Assembly: GCA_009838965.1 (NCBI GenBank)
Contig: VXQP01000073.1
Location: 1-64,000 of the forward strand
Direction: 5' to 3'
Length of the DNA stretch: 64,000 bases
Source: Chloroflexota bacterium
GTDB lineage: Bacteria > Chloroflexota > Dehalococcoidia > Lucifugimonadales > Australimonadaceae
A model generated the notes under the pieces. The model was not told where the DNA came from, searched no databases, and saw nothing but the letters and a program-made list of their open reading frames with translations. Shown in pieces: positions 44,619 through 52,829 of the stretch. A program made the position numbers and the translations under genes. Positions within the stretch are counted from its first letter, which is position 1; each line of letters starts with the position of its first letter.

Positions 44619-45587
44619 TTACGTCTCCAGCGTCGTTTCGAAGAAGAGGTCCTCGACGGCGAGGGGTCCCGGGATGAGACCCTGCTCGACCTCGTAGCGG
44701 ATGAACCGTTCGAGGTTGGCGCGGTTCGCCGCAACGCCGGTCGGCCAGGGGTCTGGCCCGAGCACGCGGCGCTCCTCTTCCAGGTAGTGGCGGCCCCACG
44801 TGAGCCTGCTCCAGTTGGGGTCGTCCATGAAGTGCGTCCACTGACGCTTCGCCTGCTCGAAGCCGTCCAGCAGGCTCACCGGCGCCCACGGGTGCTGCTC
44901 CGCAACCTCGGACTTCATCGCCACCACGTGCATGATGGGGTAGAAGCCGTTGCGCTGGTAGTAGCTCACCTCTTCGGCGCGCGGGTCGTCGAACAGCCTG
45001 CCGACCTCGGACGCGCCGTCCAGGTACGGCTGGGGCGGGCGCGGCGACAGGAACGCCGACACCTCGCCTGCGACGAGTGCGTCGCCCAGCCTGCGCCCCC
45101 GGTCCATGCGCTCGATGCTCACGCCGGGCGGCGGGTCGAACGCGACCGGCTCGTCGGAGGTCGTCACCCACGTAACGCCGTTCAGCGGCACGCCGTACTC
45201 GCTGCCGAGGTCGCCCTTCGCAAGCACGGACAGCGTCGTCTGGAACGAGCGTAGCGCTACGCGCTTGCCGATGAGGTCCTTCGGTTCGCGGATGCCGGAC
45301 TGCGTGTTCACGTACATCTGCGACTGGCTGAACAGCCGCCGCGGGAAGACGGGGATGGCCGTCAGCGCCGCACCGCGCGCCTTCGCCATGACGTACGAGC
45401 CGAGCGACAGCTCGCAGACATCGAACTCGCGGTGCAGCAGCATGCGCTCGTGGCGCCTGCCGCCCACGTCGTCCTGCCCGACGATGAGCACGGTGGGGTC
45501 GATGCCCTTGGGACGCACGGTGCCCTCGACCCACGGCACGTGCCTGTCGTAGTGCTCCAGTGCGATGCTCAAGGGAACGTTCGCCAT
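44619..45587 (-). CDS. Pht5-like protein 2 (4,5-dihydroxyphthalate decarboxylase-like)
   Basis: A 322-residue protein closer to described Pht5-type entries than copy 1: EHYDRHVPWVEGTVRPKGID at the N terminus, EFDVCELSLGSYVMAKARG, DLIGKRVALRS, and FYPIMHVVAMK. No signal peptide. It starts directly after the stop of the M29/NicX-like gene with GGAGATATAG as ribosome site. In phthalate degradation Pht5 yields protocatechuate; relatives also act on other ortho-dihydroxy acids. Confidence 0.75.
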   Translation of the reverse strand: MANVPLSIALEHYDRHVPWVEGTVRPKGIDPTVLIVGQDDVGGRRHERMLLHREFDVCELSLGSYVMAKARGAALTAIPVFPRRLFSQSQMYVNTQSGIREPKDLIGKRVALRSFQTTLSVLAKGDLGSEYGVPLNGVTWVTTSDEPVAFDPPPGVSIERMDRGRRLGDALVAGEVSAFLSPRPPQPYLDGASEVGRLFDDPRAEEVSYYQRNGFYPIMHVVAMKSEVAEQHPWAPVSLLDGFEQAKRQWTHFMDDPNWSRLTWGRHYLEEERRVLGPDPWPTGVAANRANLERFIRYEVEQGLIPGPLAVEDLFFETTLET

Positions 45588-46649
45588 CTATATCTCCTCT
45601 CCGTACTCGCGCGCCATCTCCCGGATGTGGGTCTCCTGCAGCAGGGTGGAGCGGCCGTTCTCCCAGAACAGCTCGCCGTCCAGCTCTATCGTCTGGTCGG
45701 AGACGTAGGCGGAGAGGGGAGCGGGCGTCCTGCCGATGTGGAAGTGCATCACGTCCTGGTTGCTCTGCTGTCCGGGGCGTTTCGTAGCCTTGGGATGGAA
45801 CCCGCCGTGGAACGAGTCGAGCGCGTAAGCGGCCTCGGTCCCGTAGCGCGCCTCGCTCACGTCAAGCAGGTGCTGCAGTTGCACGCTCGTCCAGACCGTG
45901 TTGCCGGTCGGGTCATCCTTCTGGTTCTCGCGCGACGGCTCCTCCCGCCACTCGATGCCCTTGAGCGTGTTGTCCCGTATCTCCAGCAGCATCGGGTTGT
46001 GGAACTGCTCGCGGTCCGCCATGCCGGGATGATCGAAAGCGACGACGCCGTTCCCGTCCGCGCTGCCGATGGGCGCATACACCTCACCGGGGAAGACGCG
46101 CTCGGAGCGGCTCATCTCCGCGTCCTGCACGAAGAAGGCGTCCGCAACCTCGCTTCCCGAGGCCACGCGACCCGTAACCTCGGTGCCGCGCGGGCTCGTG
46201 ACGCGGTAGGTCGACGCCTGCGCGGTGCGCTCCTCGATGCGGTGCGCCAGCGCCATGACGAGACGCCAGTCGAAGTGGGCGTGGGGCGTGGTCATGCCCT
46301 CTGGAGCGCGGATGCGGTTGTTGATGCGCACCAGCCCCGCCGCGCCGTTCGCCCGCAGGTGGTCCAGAAGCACGGCGCGGTTCAGGTTGCAGTTCATCAG
46401 CAGCTTGTCGGCGCCCAGCACCGCGCCCGCGACCGGGGCGGGCAGCTCCTCGACGCGGCCCAGCGAGTCTACCCAGAGTGAGTAGGGGACGCCTCCGGCC
46501 TCCGCGATGGCCTGCTCCAGCAGCGCCGCGAGTTCGGTGTCGAGCGCGCCGCGCTCGTTGAGCAGCAGCACCGTCTCGCCCGGTTCGACGGTGGCGCAAT
46601 GCCTGATCAGGTTCGTTACGCCCGTTTGAACGGCTGTGGCGTCGACCAT
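45588..46649 (-). CDS. M29 aminopeptidase / NicX-like protein
   Basis: A 353-residue protein of the group that unites M29 aminopeptidases with 2,5-dihydroxypyridine 5,6-dioxygenase (NicX). Visible parts are GETVLLLNERGALDTELAA at the N terminus, a mid-region VTSPRGTEVTGRV, and C-terminal His clusters DSFHGGFHPKA and VMHFHIG followed by IELDGELFW. These correspond in place to the NicX iron ligands (a His, then His-x-Asp/His). Because the neighbours are decarboxylase- and dioxygenase-like, a ring-opening role is favoured over peptidase. AGGAGGGG precedes the ATG. Confidence 0.68.
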   Translation of the reverse strand: MVDATAVQTGVTNLIRHCATVEPGETVLLLNERGALDTELAALLEQAIAEAGGVPYSLWVDSLGRVEELPAPVAGAVLGADKLLMNCNLNRAVLLDHLRANGAAGLVRINNRIRAPEGMTTPHAHFDWRLVMALAHRIEERTAQASTYRVTSPRGTEVTGRVASGSEVADAFFVQDAEMSRSERVFPGEVYAPIGSADGNGVVAFDHPGMADREQFHNPMLLEIRDNTLKGIEWREEPSRENQKDDPTGNTVWTSVQLQHLLDVSEARYGTEAAYALDSFHGGFHPKATKRPGQQSNQDVMHFHIGRTPAPLSAYVSDQTIELDGELFWENGRSTLLQETHIREMAREYGEEI

Positions 46650-46667
46650 TGCGCCCCTCCTGCCTGT

Positions 46668-47759
46668 CTAGTTGAGCCCGTAGAAGCGCTCCGCGTTGCC
46701 GTGCAGGATGGCCGCCTTGTCCGCGTCGGTCAGCGCCGGGTTCTCGCGGATCTCGGCGATCTCCTCCTTGCACGTCTCGTGGTTGACCTCATGCGGGAAG
46801 TCGGACGAGAAGATGAACGCCTTGTTGCCGGCCACCTTCACCGCGAAGGGAAGCGTCAGTTCGCCGCCCTCGACGCCGACGTAAACCCGGCCCTCGTTAA
46901 CATGCCTCAGGATGTAGTCCGTCACGGACTCGCCGTCCCTCAGCTGCATGAACCGTTGGTTCGGGTCGTACTGGATGTGGCTGTCCCACGAACGCTGGAA
47001 GCGCTCCAGGCAGCCCACGAACCATGCGCAGCCCGCCTCCAGGAACCCGTACTTGGCGTTCGGGTAGCGGTCGAGCACGCCGTTGAACACGATCCCGGCG
47101 AAGTTGACCATCTGGCCGAACGGGTGGCCGAGCGCGTTCACCGGCGCGTAGGGGCTCATGTCGTCCAGCCCCATGTGGTCGTGCACGCCGCCGTGGATAC
47201 CGATGGCGCAGCCGAGGCGGTCGGCTTCCTCGTAGATGGGCCAGTACTTCGGGTCGCCCAGGTGGTTCTGCAACTGGAGAGCGCCGGTGCCGGGGAGCAT
47301 CGCGCCGGAGAAGCCGAGCTCCTTCACGATGCGCCGCAGCTCGACGGCGGCCTCCGCAGGCTCCTGCAGCGGGATGAGCCCCATCGCCTGGAAGCGCGAG
47401 TCCTTGCTGACGTACTCGTCGTACACCCAGTTGTTGTAGGCGCGCGCGAGTTCGATCGCCCAGTCGCGGCTGACCACGCGCCCGAACGCGAGGCCGTTGG
47501 ACGTGTAGAGCACCGTCTTGTCGACGCCCACGTCGTTCAGGAAGTCGATCCAGCCCTCGCGGCCCACGCGCGCGAACGCGCCTTCCGGCAGGAAGTGCCG
47601 GTTCGCCGCGTGCAGGTGGTCGTTGGGCGGGAAGGGCCCGCGCGTCGTCACGAAACTGCGGTCCCGGTAGTCTTCCGGCATCCGCGCCCAGATAGCGTCG
47701 TGGTCCTCGACCAGGTGGCCGTCGCCGTCAACGATGCGCTCGATGTTTTCAGTGACCAT
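46668..47759 (-). CDS. amidohydrolase-2 family protein B
   Basis: A 363-residue TIM-barrel amidohydrolase (ACMSD/resorcylate decarboxylase group). Metal-site elements are DGDGHLVE at the N terminus, GIHGGVHDHMG mid-barrel and FSSDFPHE with the C-terminal Asp. It may hydrolyse or decarboxylate a carboxylated aromatic or ring-cleavage product. It is a diverged duplicate of the preceding gene. AGGAGACG precedes the ATG; the gap to the M29/NicX-like gene is 18 bases. Confidence 0.82.
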   Translation of the reverse strand: MVTENIERIVDGDGHLVEDHDAIWARMPEDYRDRSFVTTRGPFPPNDHLHAANRHFLPEGAFARVGREGWIDFLNDVGVDKTVLYTSNGLAFGRVVSRDWAIELARAYNNWVYDEYVSKDSRFQAMGLIPLQEPAEAAVELRRIVKELGFSGAMLPGTGALQLQNHLGDPKYWPIYEEADRLGCAIGIHGGVHDHMGLDDMSPYAPVNALGHPFGQMVNFAGIVFNGVLDRYPNAKYGFLEAGCAWFVGCLERFQRSWDSHIQYDPNQRFMQLRDGESVTDYILRHVNEGRVYVGVEGGELTLPFAVKVAGNKAFIFSSDFPHEVNHETCKEEIAEIRENPALTDADKAAILHGNAERFYGLN

Positions 47760-47795
47760 GGCTTTCGTCTCCTTGGTGTCTGCCTTCGCTCGTGC

Positions 47796-48896
47796 CTAGT
47801 TCGCCGCCAGCCGGTAGAAGCGGGCCGCGTTGCGGTACATCACCGCTTCCTTGTCCTCGGCGGACATGTCTGCGTTCTCACGCAGTTCGTCCAGCTCCGC
47901 CTTGCAGGTGTTGGCGTCCACCTCGTGCGGGTAGTCGGACGAGAACAGGTACGGCTTGTTGCCGGTGAGCCGCACGGCCTCCGGCAGCGCAAGCTCGTCG
48001 CCCTCGACGCCGACGAAGATGCGGTCCTCGTCGATGTGACGGCAGATGTAGTCGGAGACGCGCTCGCCTTCGCGGATCTGCAGGAAGCGGCCGCGCGGGT
48101 CGTACTGGACGTGCGACGCCCAGGAGCCGTTGAAGCGCTCCATGCAGGTGAGCAGCCACGCCGCGCCAGCCTCCAGGAAGCCGATGCGGACGCCCGGGTA
48201 CTTGTCGAACACGCCGTTGAAGATGATGCCGGCGAACGCCACCATCTGTCCCATCGGGTGGCCGAGCGCGTTGATGGGGGCGTACGGGCTCATGTCGTCC
48301 ATCAGGAAGCCCTCGTGCGCGCCGCCGTGGATGCCGAGAGCGCAGCCGAGACGCTCAGCCTCTGCGTAGACGGGCCAGAACTTGCTGTCGCCGAGGTGCG
48401 GCTGCTGCGCGCCCGTGGACGGCAGCATCGCGCCGACGAAGCCGAGGTCCTGCACGATGCGGCGCAGCTCCTCGACCGCCGCGTCCGGCTCCTGCAGTGG
48501 CAGCAGGCCCATCGCCTGGAAGCGGTCGCCGCGCCTGAGATAGGTGTCGTACACCCAGTTGTTGTACGCCTGCGCGAGCATGACGGCCCAGTCGCGGCTG
48601 ACGATCTTCCCGAAGCCGAGTCCGCTCGTGGTGTAGAGCACCGTCGAGTCCACGCCGACCTCGTCGAGGAACTCCATCCAGCCGTCCGGTCCCACGTTCG
48701 CGAATGCGCCCGGAGGCGTGATGTGCCGGTTCGCCGAGTGGAGGTGGTCGATGGGCGGGAAGGGGTTACGCTCCGATCGCGCCTCGCCGAAACTCTTGCC
48801 CTTGAACTCGTCCGGCATGTACGAAACGATGCCGGCGATGTCCTCCATGATGTGGCCGTCGCCGTCGATGATGCGTTCCAGGTTTGCCGTAGCCAT
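47796..48896 (-). CDS. amidohydrolase-2 family protein A
   Basis: A 366-residue paralogue of the next gene in the operon, first of six. It has the same metal-site elements: DGDGHIMED, LGIHGGAHEGFLMDD and FSSDYPHEVD. Insertions and the substrate-facing loop (SERNPFPPIDHLHSANRH) are shared with copy B, so the two may act on related substrates or form a hetero-oligomer. A good promoter lies upstream (TTGCCG-N17-TACAAT). GAGGCAGG precedes the ATG. Confidence 0.82.
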   Translation of the reverse strand: MATANLERIIDGDGHIMEDIAGIVSYMPDEFKGKSFGEARSERNPFPPIDHLHSANRHITPPGAFANVGPDGWMEFLDEVGVDSTVLYTTSGLGFGKIVSRDWAVMLAQAYNNWVYDTYLRRGDRFQAMGLLPLQEPDAAVEELRRIVQDLGFVGAMLPSTGAQQPHLGDSKFWPVYAEAERLGCALGIHGGAHEGFLMDDMSPYAPINALGHPMGQMVAFAGIIFNGVFDKYPGVRIGFLEAGAAWLLTCMERFNGSWASHVQYDPRGRFLQIREGERVSDYICRHIDEDRIFVGVEGDELALPEAVRLTGNKPYLFSSDYPHEVDANTCKAELDELRENADMSAEDKEAVMYRNAARFYRLAAN

Positions 48897-48929
48897 TCCT
48901 GCCTCCTGAGATTCGTACGCGTCGCGCGG

Positions 48930-48958
48930 ATTGTACGGCGAGCGCGCGCGGGCGGCAA
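48930..48958 (-). promoter_or_regulatory. promoter of the six-gene operon
   Basis: On the minus strand TTGCCG (48958-48953), 17-base spacer, TACAAT (48935-48930). Start of transcription would be near 48923, 27 bases before the first ATG. Divergent from the bicupin 2 promoter. Confidence 0.65.
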
Positions 48959-48971
48959 ATCAGCCCCCGCG

Positions 48972-49000
48972 TGGACGCGGCACGCGTTCCCGAGCATAAT
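48972..49000 (+). promoter_or_regulatory. candidate promoter of bicupin 2
   Basis: TGGACG (48972-48977), 17-base spacer, CATAAT (48995-49000). The ATG at 49047 follows ACGGGAGG. The two divergent promoters are 13 bases apart at their -35 boxes, so one regulator could control both. Confidence 0.5.
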
Positions 49001-49046
49001 AAGGCGCATCCTGCGCCCACTGGCGCACGTCCACGGGAGGCTTACG

Positions 49047-50285
49047 ATGGTAACGAGAACCGCAGGTCTCGCTGAATGGCAAGAGCCGGAAGGCATGAAC
49101 AAGGCAGGCTTCGGCTTCTGGAAGACGCCGAAGTCCCAATACGACCTCTTCATCGAGTCCCAGGGCATCGACATCCACCGCAACATCGGCGTCCGCCGCA
49201 TCCAGGACCTGCCGCTCAAGCCGTGGAAGCGGCTCGGCGGCAACGGCGTCGCCATTCAGCTGCTCGGCACCGAGCACCTCTGGGGCATGTACGTCGTCGA
49301 GGTCCCCGGCGCGGGCGCCCTCAACCCTGAGAAGCACATGTACGAGGAGATCTATTACGTCGCGGAGGGCAGGGGCTCCACCGAGGTCTGGCAGGAGAGC
49401 AACCCCAACAAGAAGCAGGTCTTCGAGTGGAGTGCGGGCTCGCTCTTCGGCATCCCCATGAACGCCATGCACCGCGTCGTCAACGCCACCTCCAGCCCGG
49501 CGCTCCTCCTCGCCGCCACCACCGCGCCCAACATGGTCAACCTCGTCCGCGACCCCTCCTTCGTCCTCAACAACCCCTACGAGTTCACAAACCTCTTCGA
49601 CGCCGAGGACGACTACTTCAAGCCCGTCGAGGACATCTTCGCCGACCCCGTCCGCGGCCTCGCGATGCGCCGCACGAACGTCATCCCGGACATCGTCAAC
49701 TGCCACCTCCCGCGCGACAACCGCCGCTCCTTCAGCTACCGGCGCGTGGAGCCGCACATGGCCGGCGCGAACTTCTACATGAAGATAGGCCAGTACGAGA
49801 CCGGCCAGTACTCCAAGGCGCACAAGCACTCGTCCGGCGCCATCCTGGTCTGCATCAAGGGCAAGGGCTACAGCGTCACCTGGCCTGACAGGCTTGGCGA
49901 GCGCCCCTTCGAGGCGGGCCTCGGCGACGAGGTGAAGCGGCAGGACTACGAGCCCGTCGGCATGATCAGCGCCGCACCCATGACCGGCGACTGGTTCCAC
50001 CAGCACTTCGGCACGTCGCCCAACGGAATCCGCTTCCTCATCTTCGACGGCCCCTACGGTCCGGGGATGCGCAACGGCGCCGCTCCCGGCTCCGAGTCCC
50101 GCGACGGCGGGGCGCAGGACACCCGCGACGGCGGCAGGGCCATCGCCTACCCGGACCAGGACCCCGCCATCCGCGCCGAGTACGAGCGCATGATCGGCCT
50201 GGAGGGGCTGGTGAGCACCATGCCGGAGTGGGCCTACACCGACTACACCCCGCCCCCCGGCGCCGCGGACGTCGGCGGCTTCTAG
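49047..50285 (+). CDS. bicupin protein 2, putative 3-His dioxygenase
   Basis: A 412-residue double-cupin protein. The N-terminal barrel (~95-165) holds MYEEIYYVAEGRGSTEVW but lacks a His triad. The C-terminal barrel (~255-340) has KAHKHSSGAILVCIKGKG and DWFHQHF, giving a 3-His iron site of gentisate-dioxygenase type. The tail ends with STMPEWAYTDYTPPPGAAD, a motif shared with bicupin 3 (STMPEVVYTEAGAK). The true start is this ATG, not any of the much longer open frame upstream, which is antisense to the amidohydrolases. It is divergently arranged with the six-gene operon and convergent with a cyclodeaminase gene. Confidence 0.75.
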   Translation: MVTRTAGLAEWQEPEGMNKAGFGFWKTPKSQYDLFIESQGIDIHRNIGVRRIQDLPLKPWKRLGGNGVAIQLLGTEHLWGMYVVEVPGAGALNPEKHMYEEIYYVAEGRGSTEVWQESNPNKKQVFEWSAGSLFGIPMNAMHRVVNATSSPALLLAATTAPNMVNLVRDPSFVLNNPYEFTNLFDAEDDYFKPVEDIFADPVRGLAMRRTNVIPDIVNCHLPRDNRRSFSYRRVEPHMAGANFYMKIGQYETGQYSKAHKHSSGAILVCIKGKGYSVTWPDRLGERPFEAGLGDEVKRQDYEPVGMISAAPMTGDWFHQHFGTSPNGIRFLIFDGPYGPGMRNGAAPGSESRDGGAQDTRDGGRAIAYPDQDPAIRAEYERMIGLEGLVSTMPEWAYTDYTPPPGAADVGGF

Positions 50286-50306
50286 TCGCTGACAACGAAC
50301 GTAAAG

Positions 50307-50332
50307 AGAGGGCGGCTGGCCAGCCGCCCTCT
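50307..50332. terminator. perfect palindrome between bicupin 2 and cyclodeaminase 2
   Basis: A 26-base perfect inverted repeat with arms AGAGGGCGGCTGG, 21 bases after the bicupin 2 stop and 25 bases before the stop of the convergent cyclodeaminase gene. It would act for both genes. The U-tract is short on either strand. Confidence 0.75.
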
Positions 50333-50357
50333 TCGCTTGAGTCCCGTAACTCGTGCC

Positions 50358-51470
50358 CTAGTCGCGGATGTCCTGCAGGAACCACTCCGTCGGCAGTTCG
50401 CGTCCGAGGCCCTGCTCCTTCGCCTTGCGGTAGACGACCTCGCCGACCGCCGCGAACTGCAGCCCCTGGTTGCCGGAGTTCAGGTAGAGCGTGATCTGGT
50501 CCCGCGACGTGCGGCTCACCCTGCCGCTCGCGAGGTCGTTGAACGTCGGCGTCTCGTCGGTCCCCCCTGCGTTCACCCGCGCCTCGCGCAGCCTGGCGGG
50601 GAGGCGCTGCTTCTGCTCGTCCGTCCCCCCGATGTAGTCGCCGCGGTTGTACCCGTCGCCCATGCTCCGCACGTCCTCGTTGCTGGGCCGCGAGTGCGCC
50701 ACGCCCTGCTTGACGGTGACGTCCGCCCGTTCGAACACCCGCGCGTCCAGCTCGCCGCGCACGTCGGTCACGTGCTGCCCCGGCGAGAGCCAGTCTCCCT
50801 TCAGCGCGGGCTCCATCGCGTTCGTGCACGCGGAGACGATGTCCACGTCCTCCACCGCCGCCTCCGGCGTGTCGACCGCGCGCACCTCGAGCTCCAGCTT
50901 CGCCGACATCTCCTCCGCGTACCGCTCACGGTTCGCCTTCGTGGGACTGAACACCTTCACGCTGCGGATGTCGCGTACCGCCGCGAACGCCTCCAAGTAC
51001 GTCCGCGCCATCCCGCCGGAGCCGAGCATCCCCACGGTCTGCGAGTCCGTGCGCGACAGGTACCGCACGCCGAGGCCCGCTCCGCCGCCCACGCGCATGT
51101 GCTGCAGGATGCCGTCGTTGATCATCGCCAGCGGCTCGCCGTCGCGCGTGCTGAACAGCATGATCAGACCGCAGTACGTGCCCGGCTCCATGCAGTACTT
51201 CTCTTCCTTCCAATAGCCGTGCTCGTCGCGCGGCCAGTAGAGGATGTCCGACTTCATCCGGATAGCGAACACGCCCAGCGCGTCGCTCGCGCCCTCCATC
51301 GTGCCCCAGCGGTAGTAGCCGTCCGGCCGCTGCGCCGGCATGTACAGGTCGATGCGGGGCCGGTGCACGGACTCGCCGGTCGGCAGCCCGCGGAACGCGT
51401 AGTCCTGCGCGTCTATGCACTCGTCCATCGGCAGCAGCCGCTCCACGGTCGCGTTGTCTATCAACAGCAT
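50358..51470 (-). CDS. ornithine cyclodeaminase/mu-crystallin family protein 2
   Basis: A 370-residue paralogue of the gene at 13312, the same length and matching from MLLIDNATV to the C-terminal FLQDIRD. The shared HRPRIDLYMP, YYRWGTMEGAS and MLGSGGMARTYLEAF segments are conserved. The middle insert (SNEDVRSMGDGYNRGDYIGG) differs, so substrate may differ. Probably an NAD(P)-dependent imine- or amino-acid-acting enzyme. It lies 15 bases downstream of the Gfo/Idh gene on the same strand and is probably co-transcribed. Confidence 0.82.
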   Translation of the reverse strand: MLLIDNATVERLLPMDECIDAQDYAFRGLPTGESVHRPRIDLYMPAQRPDGYYRWGTMEGASDALGVFAIRMKSDILYWPRDEHGYWKEEKYCMEPGTYCGLIMLFSTRDGEPLAMINDGILQHMRVGGGAGLGVRYLSRTDSQTVGMLGSGGMARTYLEAFAAVRDIRSVKVFSPTKANRERYAEEMSAKLELEVRAVDTPEAAVEDVDIVSACTNAMEPALKGDWLSPGQHVTDVRGELDARVFERADVTVKQGVAHSRPSNEDVRSMGDGYNRGDYIGGTDEQKQRLPARLREARVNAGGTDETPTFNDLASGRVSRTSRDQITLYLNSGNQGLQFAAVGEVVYRKAKEQGLGRELPTEWFLQDIRD

Positions 51471-51485
51471 CTCTTTCTCCTTGTC

Positions 51486-52697
51486 CTAGTCCACCGTCGG
51501 GGTCTGGTGCTGGAGGAACATCTCCTTGCGCTGCTCGCCGGACTGTTCGATCGCCAGCAGCAGTTCGATCGTGGCGTTGCCCCAGCGCGCGTTGGCGGGC
51601 AGGGGACGGTCGGTCGTTATGGCGTCGTAGAACGTGTTGAGCCGTCCGTCGCGGCCGTCCTCCACCGTCACGAGCGGGATCTCCGAACGCTCCTTGTTGC
51701 CGTAGACGGTGAGCCCGCCCGGGGAGAGCCGCACGTCGGCGTCGTCGAAGCTCACCATGAGCGGCCCGCCGAGCAGCCAGCCCGCGCTCGACGGGCCGGT
51801 CGGCGGCTCCATGGGATCGGAACGACCGAGGCCGTATCGTTCAGCACGCGCCGCTGCATCCTCCCAATCAGGGTCGGTGGCTTCGGCCTGTTCGCGGCGG
51901 GCAGCAGCGTGTTTCTCGGGGTCGGGGAAGATGCCTTCCTTTCCAACGCCGTGCATGAACTCGCGCGAGTCCCAATGGTCGTATCCGCTGTAGACGGCGG
52001 TGCAGAACACGCCGTTCTCGAACTCCAGGTACGCGGCGTGCGCGCCCGGCACGCGGCGGGCGGGGTCCCACGCGGCAGACGTGCCGCGCACGCTCCGCAC
52101 CATGCCGCCGCCTATCGTGCGGATGATGTCGAACTGGTGCGGCCCCTGCCGCCAGAGGATGCCGCCGCCGGGCCCCGGCGTCAACTCCTCGTGGGAGCGC
52201 GGACGGTACAGCCAGTCCTGGTAGCGCCAGTGGTGCATCATCCGAAGCTCGCCGAACTCGCCTGTGCGCACCATCTCCCGGATGCGGAGCACGCGCGGCT
52301 CGAAGCTGTGCTTCACGTTCACCCCCAGCAGCACGCCCTGCCGTTCCGCCGACTCCGCAAGCGCCGTGCCCTCTTCCACGTTGATCGTCATCGGCTTCTC
52401 GATGAGCACGTGCTTGCCGTACGACATCGCCAGTTCGCAGTGCTGGGAGTGCAGTATGGTCGGCGTCGCGATGTAGACGAGATCGATGCGCGGGTCCTTG
52501 CACATCTCCTCAGCGCTCGTGTGGGTCGCCGCGTCCGGGAAGTCCTGCGCGAAGCGGCCGAGAATCTCCGTGTCGAGGTCCGCCGCCGCGATGATCTTGA
52601 AGCGCGGGTTGAACGCCATCCGCGGGACCATGGCGACCGCCGCGCCGCCCAGCCCGATGATGCCGATGCCCAGCACGGTCGAGTTCTCAGTGGTCAT
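51486..52697 (-). CDS. Gfo/Idh/MocA oxidoreductase, Pht4-like
   Basis: A 403-residue NAD(P)-dependent dehydrogenase. N-terminal Rossmann fold GIGIIGLGGAAVAMVPRM; the GKHVLIEKPM motif has the conserved Lys-Pro. The C-terminal domain has YQDWLYRPRSHEELTP and GGGILWRQGPHQFDIIR, with His in the PHQ active-site position. The WLYRPR and GPHQ elements are like phthalate 4,5-cis-dihydrodiol dehydrogenase (Pht4). The other candidate is a LigC-type semialdehyde dehydrogenase of the same family. The ATG has GGAGGGCG before it. It is upstream of cyclodeaminase 2 and divergent from the LigB-like gene. Confidence 0.75.
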   Translation of the reverse strand: MTTENSTVLGIGIIGLGGAAVAMVPRMAFNPRFKIIAAADLDTEILGRFAQDFPDAATHTSAEEMCKDPRIDLVYIATPTILHSQHCELAMSYGKHVLIEKPMTINVEEGTALAESAERQGVLLGVNVKHSFEPRVLRIREMVRTGEFGELRMMHHWRYQDWLYRPRSHEELTPGPGGGILWRQGPHQFDIIRTIGGGMVRSVRGTSAAWDPARRVPGAHAAYLEFENGVFCTAVYSGYDHWDSREFMHGVGKEGIFPDPEKHAAARREQAEATDPDWEDAAARAERYGLGRSDPMEPPTGPSSAGWLLGGPLMVSFDDADVRLSPGGLTVYGNKERSEIPLVTVEDGRDGRLNTFYDAITTDRPLPANARWGNATIELLLAIEQSGEQRKEMFLQHQTPTVD

Positions 52698-52746
52698 GCG
52701 CCCTCCTCCAGCGAGGCTCCGGATGCGCGGAGCATAGCACCTGCCT

Positions 52747-52775
52747 TTGCCTTGTGCCGCCCTGCGTCCTATGCT
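52747..52775 (+). promoter_or_regulatory. promoter of the LigB-like gene
   Basis: TTGCCT (52747-52752), 17-base spacer, TATGCT (52770-52775). This gives a ~48-base leader with AGGAGG before the ATG at 52830. A TATGCT on the minus strand (52736-52731) could serve the divergent Pht4-like gene. Confidence 0.6.
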
Positions 52776-52829
52776 TGCGCCACAAGCAGACCACCACCCG
52801 CGCGGCGGGAAGCCGCACAGGAGGCGAAC

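Noticed and set aside
43073-45587. Periplasmic substrate-binding proteins of a transporter
   Set aside because: Neither Pht5-like protein has a signal peptide and no ABC or TRAP genes adjoin. The family and neighbours favour a cytosolic decarboxylase, although binding-protein ancestry is likely.
46599-49046. A very long open frame on the plus strand running into bicupin 2
   Set aside because: It is antisense to two clear amidohydrolase genes, has no family similarity, and reflects the strong third-position GC bias. The bicupin begins at its own ATG with a ribosome site at 49047.
50337-52829. An ~830-codon open frame on the plus strand upstream of the LigB-like gene
   Set aside because: It is antisense to cyclodeaminase 2 and the Pht4-like gene. 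The LigB-like protein starts at 52830, where AGGAGG and the family N terminus are found.
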